Shown: positions 11,374 to 23,200, numbered from the stretch's first letter. The stretch is 64,000 nucleotides of DNA from Peromyscus leucopus (GCF_004664715.2 NC_051079.1:56509660-56573659); one strand, 5' to 3'. The notes: generated by a model not told the origin, from the letters alone. A program made the numbers and translations.

Positions 11374-11391
11374 GGGGTGGGGTGGGGTGGG
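11374..11391 (+). repeat. G-quadruplex motif, one-base loops
   Basis: GGGGTGGGGTGGGGTGGG: four G-runs with single-T loops, the pattern associated with very stable parallel quadruplexes. It lies directly after an eight-T run and the candidate element to its left. Confidence 0.9.
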
Positions 11392-11647
11392 TATCAATCT
11401 TTGGACTTTGTTTCAAACAGTCAACCATAATCAAAGTTAGAGCTTGTCCTTGGGAAGAGAAGGTCTGCTTCGCCCGCAGTTCACTGTCACTGATAATATG
11501 GTTCAGTGGGGCCCCTCAAGTACTGATGCTCCATTTCCAAATGATGACGTGCCAAGGGAGGAAATGATGAAGGAAGGGGCTGTGGTGATAAACACTGCTC
11601 AGAAAGCATTTGCTCTTCTTATTCCTCACTGGGCTTTGCCTTTTAGG
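11392..11647. other. Unassigned non-coding sequence
   Basis: Unique sequence. A 99-codon forward frame (11444-11743) runs into the following TG/GA repeat and has no recognisable domain. Confidence 0.45.
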
Positions 11648-11648
11648 T

Positions 11649-11707
<59 letters not shown>

Positions 11708-11775
11708 AAAGAGAGAGAGAAAGAGAGAGAGAAACAGAGATAAAGACAGAGAGAGAGACAGAGAGAGAGAGACAG
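11648..11775. repeat. (TG)n(GA)n compound microsatellite
   Basis: About 28 TG units, then roughly 70 bp of GA-rich units with AAAG and ACAG interruptions. Confidence 0.96.
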
Positions 11776-12346
11776 AGTGAGGCTCACAAACACCATAGAC
11801 AGATGGGTTGGCAATAAAAACAATTATCTAATTCTTAAAATTTTAATGTCAGTGAGAAAAAATGATTAGGATTATTTTCTTGGGCCATCATATGAATTTT
11901 CTGAGAATTCTATTGCAGTTGCTAATATTGTAGGTGAATTCATTATCATAATAAAATAACTGATTAGATCCTAAAGTCTTAGTGTTCTACACTCCCATAC
12001 AAGTATGATAAGCTCCCCCATCAAAGGGGTCTTAGCCATATATATATATATATACACACCAGAATAAGCCAAAACCACTGTGGATCTTAAAAACCAGTTC
12101 CCAGAATTACGACAACAACAACAACAACAAATTGAAGCCCATATAAATATCTATATATTGGTCACACTTTCTTCCTTATACTAAGGGGAATAATGTCCTA
12201 CCCTGATGCTTGCAGCCAACAAGATGACAACTGGCATGGCAGATGGCGTTCTATGCCATCTTCAAGTCAGACTTTTCTCTAGGTAAGACATGGCAGCCAT
12301 TGCTCATTGGGGCTGACAACTAGCTCTGCTTTTCAAGCTCTCTGGA
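11776..12346. other. Unassigned non-coding sequence
   Basis: Unique DNA with a short (TA)n run at about 12039-12053 and (CAA)n at about 12110-12130. Confidence 0.5.
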
Positions 12347-12466
12347 ATTGTTCCCTTTCCTTTCCTTTCCTCTTTCCTTTCCTTTCCTTCCTTTCCTTTT
12401 CTTCTTCCTTCCTCCCTTCCTTCCTTCCTTCCTTCCTTCCTTCCTTCCTTTCTTTCTTTCTTTCCT

Positions 12467-12505
<39 letters not shown>

Positions 12506-12520
12506 CTCTTTCTTTTGCTC
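12347..12520. repeat. Polypyrimidine tract (CCTTT/TTCC/TTTC units)
   Basis: About 170 bp almost entirely of C and T: CCTTT pentamers, then TTCC units, then TTTC units. Open frames across it (Phe/Leu/Ser runs; Lys/Glu/Arg runs in reverse) are artefacts. Confidence 0.97.
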
Positions 12521-13984
12521 TTCTTGCCAACCTTACCCTACAAGGCATGACAAAGGAGGACTCTGCTCCGCTCCTCCTTCACCTCCCACTCACAGGCTTT
12601 ATGTGTGCAGGCAGTCCAGTTGATCTTGCTGGCAATGATGCTATCCCCAGCTGCTCACACTCCCTTTGAAATCACATTCATTATTCTTCATTGGCGTAGG
12701 TGGAGGTGGTGGTGCTGTCCCGAGGACTGACTGCAATGCCCAGATGATCAGTTGAAGTTGGCTGCCTGATCCAATATACAGCATAATTGAGGGGGACCAG
12801 GAGCGTAATCCATTCCTGTTTCACCCCAGTACCTATGCCAAATTCAACAGAGAGCTCTCCATATGGTCTAACACAAGTGAGGTAATGTGTATATTATGCC
12901 ATAATAAATGAAGTCTCATAGGTTTCAATGGCTCATAGTAGCTATCAGGAATTTTTGCTAGCAACTCATGGGAAACTGAGCAGCACACCATAAATGGGAA
13001 AGCCATAAATAATTCCGCAGCTCAGCCACCAGGGCTGTGGTGGAATGCTGTGCTTGCATTATCAACTCTAAACACTGACACGCATGTGAGCATGTCTGCC
13101 ATTTTGTAAGCACCGAAGGACTGGCAGTTATTCGGGAAAGATCTGAAGGCTGAAGGAGTTGTGAAGATTCTAGTCTGGATACAATACAAATTAAAATTCC
13201 AGGGTCACAGGGTCTGTGAAGACTGTTGGCACTTGTACTTCTTAGGAGATATTTGATGAGCAAGGTAAAGCAAAGTGTTCATGGGATAGATAATATCCAT
13301 TGACTTTTGATAATATCCATCATTGATTGATGTTAGGCTTGGCCACATGACTTGGTGATGGGTCAATGGAATGTGAGTGGGATTGCCACCCAATACTCTC
13401 AGCATGATTGTCCCTTGTTCCTAACACCATGAGACCAACCTAGATAGGGGCCACTTCAGTAGTCTGCATCCCAGAGTGAAGACAAGCTATAGCTAAGGTA
13501 TTATGAACATGGAACCTGGGATGTACTGAGCCGTTCTTGTCAGATATGAAGATGTGTAGCTCATTTATTATTGCAAAATAATTTAAGGTGACTGGTAGAA
13601 CTCACATTTAAGATCGTATGAGCTACTTAATTATGACCACATTAGCTGACCATGGCAATCTGTCCCTGTAAACAAATAATGTTAAGCAGAGTGCTTGGCA
13701 GTGACATGCTCACTTCTGCTTCCTGAACTTTCCCTTCTATTTGCACAGGATGTTTTGAATTAACCCACAGAAGTTTGCAACCAGTGTGTTTCCACTATTG
13801 TTTTCCCCACAGAAGTGCTACTCACATGTGCCTCTTTTTCTACCCGTATGCCTTATATATGCTTCTTACACTTGCTTAGCAGTTCCTTCCTACTTTGGTT
13901 CCTATAAGGAACAGATTCAGAGACCTAACGTGAAGTATTTCATGGCTTATTGTTTCAAATTAGAGTATGTTAACAGTGTGCCTT
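12521..13984. other. Unassigned non-coding sequence
   Basis: No family recognised. A 101-codon reverse frame at 12958-13263 and others nearby have no recognisable features. Confidence 0.45.
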
Positions 13985-14905
13985 GTCAATGATACTGTCA
14001 TGTGCTCTAAATGCGTGTTGAAGTCCTAACCCAAAGTGATGGCATCAAGATGTGGTTGGTGCATGTGGGAGGTGAAACTCTGTATTAGTCAGCATTCTCC
14101 AGTGAAACAGAACCAATGGGATGAATATGTATGTATGTATTCATGCGTGCATAAATGTATAAAAGGATTTATCAAGTCAGCTTTAAAATAGTAACAACAG
14201 CAGACTCACACCCGAGAGTTGAGAACCTGGTATTTACTTGGTCCTTGAGGCAGAGTGTCTCAGAGGTTGGAGAAGTCCTACAATGGCTGTCTCTCATTGA
14301 GGGGTATGGAGTTGACAAGTAGTCTCTCAATCCACAAGACTGAGTGCTTCAGCTGACCAGTCTGGCCCTGGAAGTCCAGAAGGTTCCTAGAGAGCTGCTG
14401 ATTTTTATTTTGAAATAATGACAAGGAAACACTGGATCTGATATCAGCGAAGGGACCAGGAGCAGCATCAGAACAATTAAACTCAGGGGGAGGACTGAGC
14501 AAGAGGGAAGACGGCCTTCTTTCTACCATACCCCTTTTCATCTGGACTGCAGCTGGAAGGTGCTGCCCATTATCCAGCTGGGTCTTCCTGCATCAATCAA
14601 GGCAACCAGGATGCTTCTTCAGCCAGGACTACCTACTCAGATGATTCTAATTTCTGGCAAGTTGACACTAAAACCAACTGTGTTAAGAACTAGCACCCTG
14701 TTGTGTGCATACTCTTATGGAAAGGTTCCACAGTTGCTTTTTCATCATGTGAGGATGCAGGAGTGAGGTACCATCTATGAAAACCCTATCAGATATTTAA
14801 ATGCCACAGCACCTTGATCATACCTATATGAGCCTCCAGAACCATTTGTTGCTCATCAATGACCCAGTCAAAGGTATTTTGTTACAGCATTCCAAATAAA
14901 CCAAG
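13985..14905 (+). mobile_element. MLT1-type LTR, split by a younger LTR
   Basis: The left piece (13985-14087) contains 'gttgaagtcctaacccaaag'. The right piece (about 14705-14905) contains 'cacagcaccttgatcat', 'gcctccagaaccatttg' and 'attttgttacagcattcc'. These are the 5' and 3' parts of an old MLT1 (ERVL-MaLR) LTR on the plus strand. The two halves are about 620 bp apart because another LTR lies between them. Confidence 0.75.
14088..14704 (-). mobile_element. LTR inserted in the MLT1, minus strand
   Basis: Starts 'tgtattagtcagcattctcc' and ends near 'gcaagttgacactaaaacca'. These are the inverted ends of a MaLR-like LTR family whose sense strand begins with a 'gtcaacttg' block and ends '...ctaata'. 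No clear target duplication was found. Open frames inside (14278-14541 reverse, 14560-14766 forward) are not LTR proteins. Confidence 0.6.
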
Positions 14906-15346
14906 ACACTCAAATTGAACACATAATTTGTCATGTTCAGAAGAGATTAAGTTGGTTATCCTAAATTACATTTGGTGCACACCTATCATGTATGGATAAA
15001 AGTTTATAGAACTTTAGGATGGAGTCCAGAGTGCTATAAAATTGGCTAAAGATCTGTAGGAAAACAAACAAACATCATTTAGGACCATTCAAGGTTCTCT
15101 GTAGAAATGAATGCAAGCAATCAACACCTATATGAACAGATTGAGCGGAAGGATGAAGATAAGATCTGAATAAACAAACAAACAAACAAACAAAACTAGA
15201 AAGCCATAGTTCAGAAGTTGACCAGATAAAAGAGCCAGGAAAGGTCCTGGGCTTCTCCAGCCTGGCCCTGGGACATTCACTGTGTAGTGTACTCATGAGT
15301 GTACCCTTGAGTATAGAAGTTTCTGTTGAGAACATAAAGCCAGGGC
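14906..15346. other. Unassigned non-coding sequence
   Basis: AT-rich; contains (AAAC)n at about 15172-15195, which suggests a retroelement tail, but the adjacent sequence is not identifiable. Confidence 0.45.
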
Positions 15347-15490
15347 TGGAAAGATGGCTCAGCCATTAAGACTGGTTACTGCTCTTGCATAAGATCTGCA
15401 TGTGGGTCCCAGTACCCACATGGCAGCTTCCAACTGTGTGTAATTCCAGCTCTGAGAGGTCCAAAGGCCCCTGCATGCTCAGGACACTGG
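15347..15490 (+). mobile_element. B2/B3-type SINE
   Basis: The head 'gggctggaaagatggctcag' is a classic tRNA-derived B2/B3 start. 'tgtgggtcccagtacccaca' and 'taattccagctctgag' follow. The 3' end is lost or diverged. Confidence 0.85.
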
Positions 15491-17505
15491 GCCATGGATA
15501 GTGGCTATAATTGTGGTCATTTTCTCCTAAAGATGAGCCTGGCAAGCTCAACCTAGGCTTCAGTCCTCTGCTACATGGGTTCTCTGTGGAGGGATGCCTA
15601 TTAGGGCTTAGTCTTTCTTGTTTTGCACATAGCAAACCGAGGAAGATCAGAAGAAATTGAATTGAAGTTTTCCTTAAGCTCACTTAATTGAGTGTGTGTA
15701 TCTGTGAGTTTCCCTTCTGTGTTTGTATGTATCTTTCTCTTAAGAATCAATAATGGCAGTATTCATTTATATCCTCTATATCCTTATTTGATAAAACAAA
15801 AAAGTAGCATAAACAAGTAAGTCTATTTAAAAAAAAAAATCATTCAGCAGCATGTGAAACCTAAGCCATTAGTCCACACTCTCCCAGGATTTAAGTAGAT
15901 CATTTTCCTGGCCATGGGGCTGCTGAAAAGGCTTCAGAGTTTTGCTGTCTCTACAAACCCACTGACATGCAGAGAACTCCATTTCTTTCTCTTCCCTTTC
16001 TGTTCTGAAACTCTCTCGTGGTTGGGGAGATACTTAGCTCATTTTATCTGGCCCTTCAAGGATGCGGAAAAGGCATGTTTTCCTCTATAGGCTTTGAAAA
16101 TGCTCTCATGGCTTTTCTAATGGGGCGATCTATTGATAGAGGGTTCTGAACTTTGTGAAGAGAAGTTGTCTGTGTTTGGGGATCATCTCACCTTTAACAA
16201 AGACAGGCCAGTCCATGGGTAGGTGCCAACTTTATAGGGTTCTCTTTAGTCTCTGTTTTTATCACCTCTTGTATGTTCTTTTCTTTTTTTTCTTTTTAAG
16301 GAAATATTATATTCTTGGTTTGCCAGAATCTAGACTATTCACAACGCTTTAAGCAAATCTGTGCTGGTTAAGAGTCACCATTGTTAGCAACAGAAAATCA
16401 ACGTGGCTACCTGTAAACAAAGGGAACTTACTGGAAACCCAGGATATAAGGTGCAAAACCAAAATGGTTTATAGAGATAAAAAGGCTTTGGGAAGATAAG
16501 CGTGGTCCTGGAGTCCAAATGGCAAGAACTGACTGATAGTCTTTGCAGCATGTCAACCTGGAATGAATCCATTTTAATTTTTTCTGTTTGTTTGTTTTGT
16601 TTTAATTCTTGTCTTGTTCAATATTCAGACTTCAAAACTTATGTCTTTTGTCCATTGGTGGCCTGAGACAAGCAGGACATTTTGAATGACAGATTTACCA
16701 AGACTGTAGACAATGGGGGATGGGAAGTCTCCAAAAGGAGGTCGAGGATTGCCACGAGAGGCTAAAGAGTGGACTCTGGATGACATTAACCTTCAAAGGC
16801 ATCTTTCTTCACTGCTTTGTACAGTCAGACCCCCCACATCTTCCCAGTCCAAACAGATCCAGAACCAGATGCTCCACTAGCCATGAACTCAGAAAGTCAT
16901 GTGGCCGAAGGGGCCTTTACCATTTCCACAGGAGTGTCATTTTAACTTTAAAAATCATTCCACAAAGCAAAAGGCCAACTCTGTCTTGGAGGAAGCACAA
17001 TTCTTTACAGTAGGTACAGTCGCCTTAGGTTTTCCAGTGAGGGCATGAGACAGACTGACAACCTTAAGCAAGCCTTTGAATGTGAAATGAAAAAAAAAAA
17101 AAACCATAAAATAAAACCTGGCATCTCATTTTATTATCATCTCCAAATCAAAATCAAGCAGAGGATTTTTGCTAGTCAAATAATTGTGACAAAGGTTCTT
17201 CAGGATGCTTACCCATTGAGCAGGGACAACCACCAGCACAGAGGGAAATAACATCCTTTGTGAGAATCCCTAGTGATACTTCACTGTTTAAGACAATATT
17301 CTAAATGTATCAAGTGTTGCCTGAGAACTAATATGCCATTTTGTTTCTTATGACTGAGCACTCTACAATAGCTTACACCTGGTTCTACTTGTAATTGGCA
17401 CAGAGGGTTTCTGAAGAAAATAGGAATCTGGTGCTGACAAAGTCTATTCCATCTTTTTGATTATTTGATAATCTTTTTTGATTATTTAGGAACATTCATG
17501 GGGAT
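15491..17505. other. Unassigned non-coding sequence
   Basis: About 2 kb without a confident family. A-tracts near 15828 and 17090, and T-runs near 16281. The 105-codon reverse frame at 15366-15683 overlaps the B2 and is not a gene. The 97-codon frame at 16720-17013 is unrecognised. Confidence 0.45.
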
Positions 17506-17723
17506 GAAAAGATGGCTGAACAATTAAGGGCACTTACTGACTTGAGTTGGTTGGGTTCCTAGCATGCAAGGTGGGCAGCTTACAATGAATGGCTTTAACT
17601 CCATCTTAAAGTAACTTAAGGCCTCTGGTCTCCTTGGCCACCTGCACTTAAATGTGCACACACAAACATACTCTCTCTCTCTCCCTCTCCCTCTTCCTCT
17701 CCCTCTCATTTCTCTCCCTCTCC

Positions 17724-17821
<98 letters not shown>

Positions 17822-17830
17822 TTAAAATAA
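17506..17830 (+). mobile_element. B3/B2-type SINE with long (CT)n(CA)n tail
   Basis: The diverged head 'gatgaaaagatggctgaaca' and a body with 'ggcctctggtctccttggcc' (B3-like) lead into a CT/CCCT-rich stretch and then (CA)n at 17781-17819. The element ends 'taaaataaaata'. Confidence 0.75.
17670..17819. repeat. (CT)n(CA)n compound microsatellite
   Basis: About 110 bp of CT and CCCTCT units followed by about 20 CA units. Open frames with Cys/Val and Arg/Glu runs here are artefacts. Confidence 0.97.
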
Positions 17831-18690
17831 AATACATATATAGAAAGAATATTTGCATCTCATATCGTTATATAATATTGTATTCACTGCCATAAAATGC
17901 ATAACCTTGGTGAGGATTTTTTTGTGTTTCTGTGTGTGTGATAGCTTTTTTTAAAAAACTTGTTTTTGTATACATAGTCAATATAATTTTCAGCAAAGTA
18001 TTTTTTTTTTCAAATTGTGAGGAAGAAAACAGCTTGCTAGAATTGGATGCATGATTTTTACAAACAGGAGTAAGTGCCTCTTTAAATGTATTATAATGCA
18101 ATGCGGTAATTGATAGACTAGCTGAGTGTTCTGCAGGAGATTAGTTCATAGTCACTATTCCTGGCTCAAGCTCCATAAACATTAAACAGAAGTTAAAGAA
18201 TGGAGATAACCTTTGCCTTCTGTGCCCTTGGTAATCACCTGCTCTCTCTTGTATTGATTATCTTGCCATCCTGTCGGCACTTGGATGCCTTGTGCAAAAG
18301 CTGGTCATGCTGACAAGCAGTAAGCAGCCAGGAAGGTAAGGAAGAGGGGTGTGAGCAGGAAGACTAGCCTTGCCCCCGTAATCGATTGTATTCCACTTAG
18401 GGCTGTTCTCCGCGTGTGTTCTTTGAGCTTGGGGTGAGTCACTTGCAGTCTGCTCAGAAATAAGGAGTCATATGGAAACGCTGATGCACATGGGATGAAG
18501 AAGAGTCTCTGGGTGTTTTATCTTGGAGTGATAGTGGAACAGGAGAGGAAGGCCACTGTGTCTTTGCAGAGCTGGGAGCCTTCAGGCTTTCACAGTCCCC
18601 CTTTCCAAGTCAACCCCCTCATTAGTCCAGAGTTTCAAAAAGTAACACAATTGTCAGATATATGAGAGTTAGGCCAAGCCTACTTAGTTA
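17831..18690. other. Unassigned non-coding sequence
   Basis: Unique DNA, AT-rich at first and then more balanced. No repeat or gene recognised. Confidence 0.5.
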
Positions 18691-18865
18691 AGTCCCAGCT
18701 CCTTTACAACCTGATCCCATGAGAGGTGCTGGGCAAATGGCCCAAATTCCCGAAGCTTAAGTTTCTCTGCAGTGGGACTGTCAGGATTAAGTGAAACCAT
18801 GTACCAGAAGCTTCTGGTGTGCAGCAAGTGTTCCTTTGGTAGGTTTAAAATTAGCTACCATTTAA
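18691..18865 (+). mobile_element. MIR SINE (ancient)
   Basis: 'gtcccagctcctttacaacc', 'gggcaaatggccc', 'aagtttctctgcagtgggac' and 'aggattaagtgaaacc' line up with the body of mammalian-wide MIR on the plus strand, heavily diverged as expected for its age. Confidence 0.65.
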
Positions 18866-19025
18866 TGCAAACCAGTTCCAGGTATTCAAAAGGACTCATC
18901 CCAGATACCACATAAGAAGAATATTACTGCTCCCATTTAGTGTTGGAGATACTACATCCAGAAGAGACCAATAACTCAGAATTTGAATTCACACCTTTGG
19001 ATTCCAAAGCCTATGTGCTTTCTCC
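18866..19025 (-). mobile_element. MIR SINE (ancient), minus strand
   Basis: 'ttactgctcccatttagtg', 'aattcacacctttggattcc' and 'aaagcctatgtgctttct' match MIR read in reverse. It lies tail to tail with the preceding plus-strand MIR. Confidence 0.65.
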
Positions 19026-19574
19026 TGAGTTTGGAGGTATTTTTTTGTTCTTAAAGATCTAGAGCCATTCTGTTAGCCCAGGGCCTGTGCATCCATACCA
19101 AAATGGATGGTGTCTGAAAAAAAACTCAGATTCAGTATTCTCTAATGAGAAGAAAACCAAAGGTACATTAGCACATTTCCAGACAGTATTATGGCATTTA
19201 AAGACTGTCTTTAAGGGACTCTTCCATGAAGCTGCTGGAAGGATCACTCTGTCTTTTCAGTATTCTCATCAATTCTGAAAGCAGATACCACTTAATAGTT
19301 AAGTATATAACCTAATCATAACACCTGAGGCTCCAAAATTGAACCATGAAAGCAAACTGGAACCCTAGAAAACTATGTAAACTATCAAAATCTCAGAGTC
19401 ACTCTGTTTGTCTTTGGTAATAATCGCCTTCACAAGGTCATCATTCTGGTGTGTGCACAGGTTATTTCCTCTTCTGTAGTGCTACTATGATTCCAGTGAT
19501 GCTTCTCAGAATCCCAGGAAACTCTTCAAGAAGAGAAAAGAAGGCTTTGTAAGTCTACTGGACTTACACATAGG
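19026..19574. other. Unassigned non-coding sequence
   Basis: Unique DNA. Short overlapping open frames on both strands near 19060-19280 are not recognised. Confidence 0.5.
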
Positions 19575-19715
19575 CAATCCAAGGTCTACTCTCTGTTCCC
19601 CCACTAATGGATATGTTCTCTGGCTTCGAGCAAGTCACAACTCGTTAGGGTCATCATCTGTAAAGGAAGTCTGATAATTGCTAAGGTCCATTCCAGCGGT
19701 GAGATCCTATGAGCT
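19575..19715 (+). mobile_element. MIR SINE (ancient)
   Basis: 'ttcgagcaagtcacaactcg' and 'catcatctgtaaaggaagtc' correspond to the 'gggcaagtcac ... catctgtaaaatggg' core of MIR. Confidence 0.6.
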
Positions 19716-20080
19716 ACAGTAGCTGACAGACATGACAAAGCAAGCCCTCGGGGGTGTTCTGATGCAACAGGCAAGGCTATTCCTAATTCTTAGTCATCAG
19801 AGACAAATATGGAAGAATGAGCATCACTCTCTTTGTGGTCCATTTGCAGCCAGAATGACTGTACATTATGTTCTACAGCCCATAAAAGGTCTGCACATAC
19901 TGGAGGTACATGAATGGATACTGAGGATGCTGCTGCTGCTGCTGCCACTGAGCATGATCCTAACAGTGATGCTGATCCTGACTGTTGGTGATACAGTACA
20001 GTGAGGTGCCGAATCAAGGGTGCTTGATGAAAATGTTTCTGACATAGCTATTCTGTGATCCTCTTCATCTCTTTATTCAC
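19716..20080. other. Unassigned non-coding sequence
   Basis: Unique DNA with a short (CTG)n run at about 19927-19945, which gives Leu runs forward and Ala runs in reverse in chance open frames. Confidence 0.5.
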
Positions 20081-20142
20081 TGACTGACTGACTGACTGAC
20101 ACTCACTCACTCACTCACTCACTCACTCACTCACTCACTCAG
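20081..20142. repeat. (GACT)n(CACT)n compound tetranucleotide repeat
   Basis: About 6 GACT units switch cleanly to about 10 CACT units, a one-base change fixed along the second half. Confidence 0.97.
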
Positions 20143-20981
20143 AGATAAACCACATAGTTTAAGTTCTCACATGGTTTTATTCTGACTTCAGAAACTCAAG
20201 CACAAACTCGAAGTTTTGATTTCTGTTTGACACATCTGAAATTTGGCACAAGTCTTGAAAACTGAACACCAGCAAAGTGCTATTTCAATACCCGTGTGAC
20301 TCCTTGATGGCACAAGAAAGGGTCAATGAAGCCCTCTTGCCCACCCCACCCCTACTTCTTACCTCCTCCAGACCTGACTCACCAGTTTCAGGGGGTGCTA
20401 TGTTTTGGATGATACTGAATGGTAGTGATTTCTGGAAGGAAAGAAACAAGATCCTTGTTGCAAGGATCTCCCTCTCCAGAGGGAGAAAGTTTGAATTATC
20501 TTTAGGAAGGTTGTACTTTGGCTCAGAGAAAATCATTTCATAGAGCTTTGGGATTACCAAAAGAGAACTGAAAGGTCTTCTTTTCCGTGTATACTGTATA
20601 AATGATGGCTGTTTTGTTTAGTAGGTAGAATTATATTTTGGTAGTTCTTAATTTTTTAAAAAAAGTTTATTTTTCCAGATGTTAGTTTTATTCCTGGTAG
20701 ACATGTACTGTTTTTCTTTTCTAAAGATTCATTTTTTAGTGGGCATTAGATAATGGGTATGGGTGCATTTCTTCACACACACACACACACACACCCACAC
20801 AGTATCCACATGGGGACATCTGAAAACAACCCCCACTGCTCTGTGGAACTCTATCTGCTGTGATTTGAGGCCCCAAATATCTCAGCTTTGGGGTATGTAT
20901 CGGTGTTGTGGATTCAATGGGATGTGCTAAAGGGAATATCCTAGATCAAAGTACATAAAGGATTGATTTAAAAAGGAAGTA
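20143..20981. other. Unassigned non-coding sequence
   Basis: No family recognised with confidence. A (CA)n run lies at about 20777-20803. Open frames at 20277-20560 on both strands are unrecognised. Confidence 0.5.
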
Positions 20982-21209
20982 GCCAGGCGGCGGCGGGGCG
21001 GCGGCGGCGCGGCGGCGGCGGCGGCGGCGGCGCGGCGGCGGGCGGCGGCGGCGCACGCCTTTAATCCCAGCACTCGGGAGGCAGAGGCAGGCAGATCTCT
21101 GTGAGTTCAAGGCCAGCCTGGTCTCCAAAGCGAGTTCCAGGAAAGGCACAAAGCTACACAGAGAAACCCTGTCTCGAAAAACAAAAGAAAACAAAACAAA
21201 ACAAAAAAG
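20982..21209 (+). mobile_element. B1 SINE with a GGC-expanded head
   Basis: Body and tail are near-consensus cricetid B1 ('tttaatcccagcactcggga', 'ggccagcctggtctccaaag', 'aaaccctgtctcg'). In the head, the normal 'ggcggtggtggcgcacg' is replaced by about 67 bp of GGC units (20987-21053). Flanking copies of aggaagta (20974-20981 and 21210-21217) mark the insertion. Confidence 0.95.
20987..21053. repeat. (GGC)n expansion inside a B1
   Basis: Almost pure GGC with a few GC interruptions: the densest CpG stretch of the window. Pro/Arg/Ala runs in reverse-strand open frames come from it. Confidence 0.96.
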
Positions 21210-21217
21210 AGGAAGTA

Positions 21218-21660
21218 ACAACTCAGCAAAACCCCGAATCTTGAAGGCAGTCTCTAGAGACCTTAAGAAATGCATGGCTAAGGGATCCTGTACACTCTCG
21301 TGTAAAGTATGGTGGAATTTCAGTCTAAAGTGACCTAGGAATGAGAAAGTCTAATGTCACAGACATCTGGAGCAAGTAAATAATACTTGGAATCAGTTAT
21401 TTCCTAATAATTCCATGCTAGGAAATAGTCTATTACTTTTCACTCTGAGAGAGTTTTAGTTAAATTGATTCCATGTAATTTTTTTTTTGTTTGTTTCCAC
21501 AATGAAAGTCCATTCACTTTAGAGATTGCATCACCTTTTCAAGATCCCTCACACAGTGCCTCTGGAGACAGAGAAAGAAGAAATCTTATTGTGCATAAGT
21601 TTAGAGGCAAAGATTTTGAGTCCCTTCTCCTATACTAAACAAATCCAGACAATAAGAAGA
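21218..21660. other. Unassigned non-coding sequence
   Basis: Unique DNA with a T-run near 21480. Nothing recognised. Confidence 0.5.
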
Positions 21661-21675
21661 AAACCATTTTGTGTA

Positions 21676-21715
<40 letters not shown>

Positions 21716-21975
21716 GTGAATCACTGTATGTTCATGTTTGTGTGTGTGTCTTACTCTACCAATCTTCACTTTGTTCCTTTGAGAGTATTTCCCTGACCCT
21801 GCAGCTCGGTTAGTGACAAGCCATTCCTTACAACTCTCCTGTCTCTGCCTCACACAGCTCTCAGATTACAGGTGCACACTCCTACAGAAGAAGGCCTCTT
21901 ATAGGAGCGCTGGGGAGTTGAATTCAGACCTTCTTGCTTGCATAGCACTGAACCGTGACTTCCTGTCCCTAGAAA
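21661..21975 (-). mobile_element. B4/RSINE1-type SINE, minus strand, with (TG)n
   Basis: A TG-rich tail (21661-21750) precedes a diverged inverted B1-like half ('gtctctgcctcacacagctc', 'cagattacaggtgcac'). An inverted tRNA/ID-like head ('ttgaattcagaccttcttgc') closes it, the order expected for a minus-strand B4. Confidence 0.6.
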
Positions 21976-23200
21976 ACAATTTCATAATTCATGCAAATCC
22001 CCTACTGTTCATTCTTGTTTCCATTGATAAACTCCAGAAAATATTTGCCATTAGTCTTACCATCTATTTGCAGCTAAATTACATTGCCTTTTCATCTATA
22101 GCAATGAAGTAAGTGGTCTCGGTGGTCCTGTACATTTTCATAATTTCCCCATAATTCGTTGTTAAGCCAATTTTCTATGCTCTAACAGATATTAAGAAAC
22201 TGTCCAATTTTTGACACTGCAGTATAATTTATTAGCAAATCTCTTTTTTCAGACCTTTAAAAAAATAAAAAATAATAATAAACAACCAGCCAAATAAGTA
22301 GTGAAGAAGCTGAGTCAGAAAGCGAATTCTCTCAAATATCTATCCCTGTGTGGACTGCTGCTTATGTAACGTATTCAGCATTCTCATAATAAATACATTA
22401 AACACATAAATTAGAAAATGCTCATTAGAATTGCTGGTGACAACAATATTGCCTGGGATGCAAATAGCATGATCTATTGCCCCATAAACCCTAGCCTTGT
22501 ATTCGAGTTAGGAGAAAAAGTCCTTACCTGTGTTCTTATTGATTCCCATTTGCTTATTAATTCTGGGAGGCTATCACTACTTACATAACTGTTAGGTAAT
22601 GTGCTTGGTGACGTGGCACTCCTGCGTTCACAGCTATTCCTCTCCATAGCTGATTTTTCCAAAGTGATGGCAAAGGAAAATTACCTCTAATCCCTTCTTT
22701 CCATGCCTTCAACGTGTATATAGTAAAAAGAAATCATCATTTATTAAAAAGCTGCAATGTACCCGTGTGGTCTACAAAGATTGTCTCAATCAATGGTCCT
22801 CCTTGAAGGGAGAATGTGGTTCTATTATATGCTGTGGATGGTTACGGGTCTTAGTGGGCTCCTCTTCATGGTACCTCTGGACAGCAACCAGATCTGGGAT
22901 GCTTTTCAATTTATATTACCAATGGAAAGTGTAAATGAAAACATCGTCTTGTACACCAAGGGTCTGACTTAGTCCTAAGCCCAATAGTTATAACAATCTT
23001 ATCTTCAAGGAAGACTCTCAGAAAAAGAGTTTCTCCTCAAAACAGAAAAATAGATTTTTGTATCTAGACTCATTCCGAGCTAAAGGTTCTTAGATTGAAG
23101 TGGGGGGTTTACATTGCTGTTAACATGACTGTGTCGTGTTTTTAAGACAACTTTAGCAGAAATTCAGAGTTTCTTAGATAGCAACGATGGGATTTAGACA
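21976..23200. other. Unassigned, repeat-poor DNA
   Basis: Unique AT-rich sequence. The block at about 22280-22520 carries TAAT and ATGCAAAT-like motifs and could be conserved, but nothing in a single sequence proves it. No gene recognised. Confidence 0.45.

Noticed and set aside
12307..12669. 120-codon frame rich in Phe/Leu/Ser and its Lys/Glu/Arg mirror
   Set aside because: Translation of the polypyrimidine tract; no other sequence of interest in the frame.
20946..21275. Pro/Arg-rich reverse frame of 109 codons
   Set aside because: It is the GGC-expanded B1 read in reverse.
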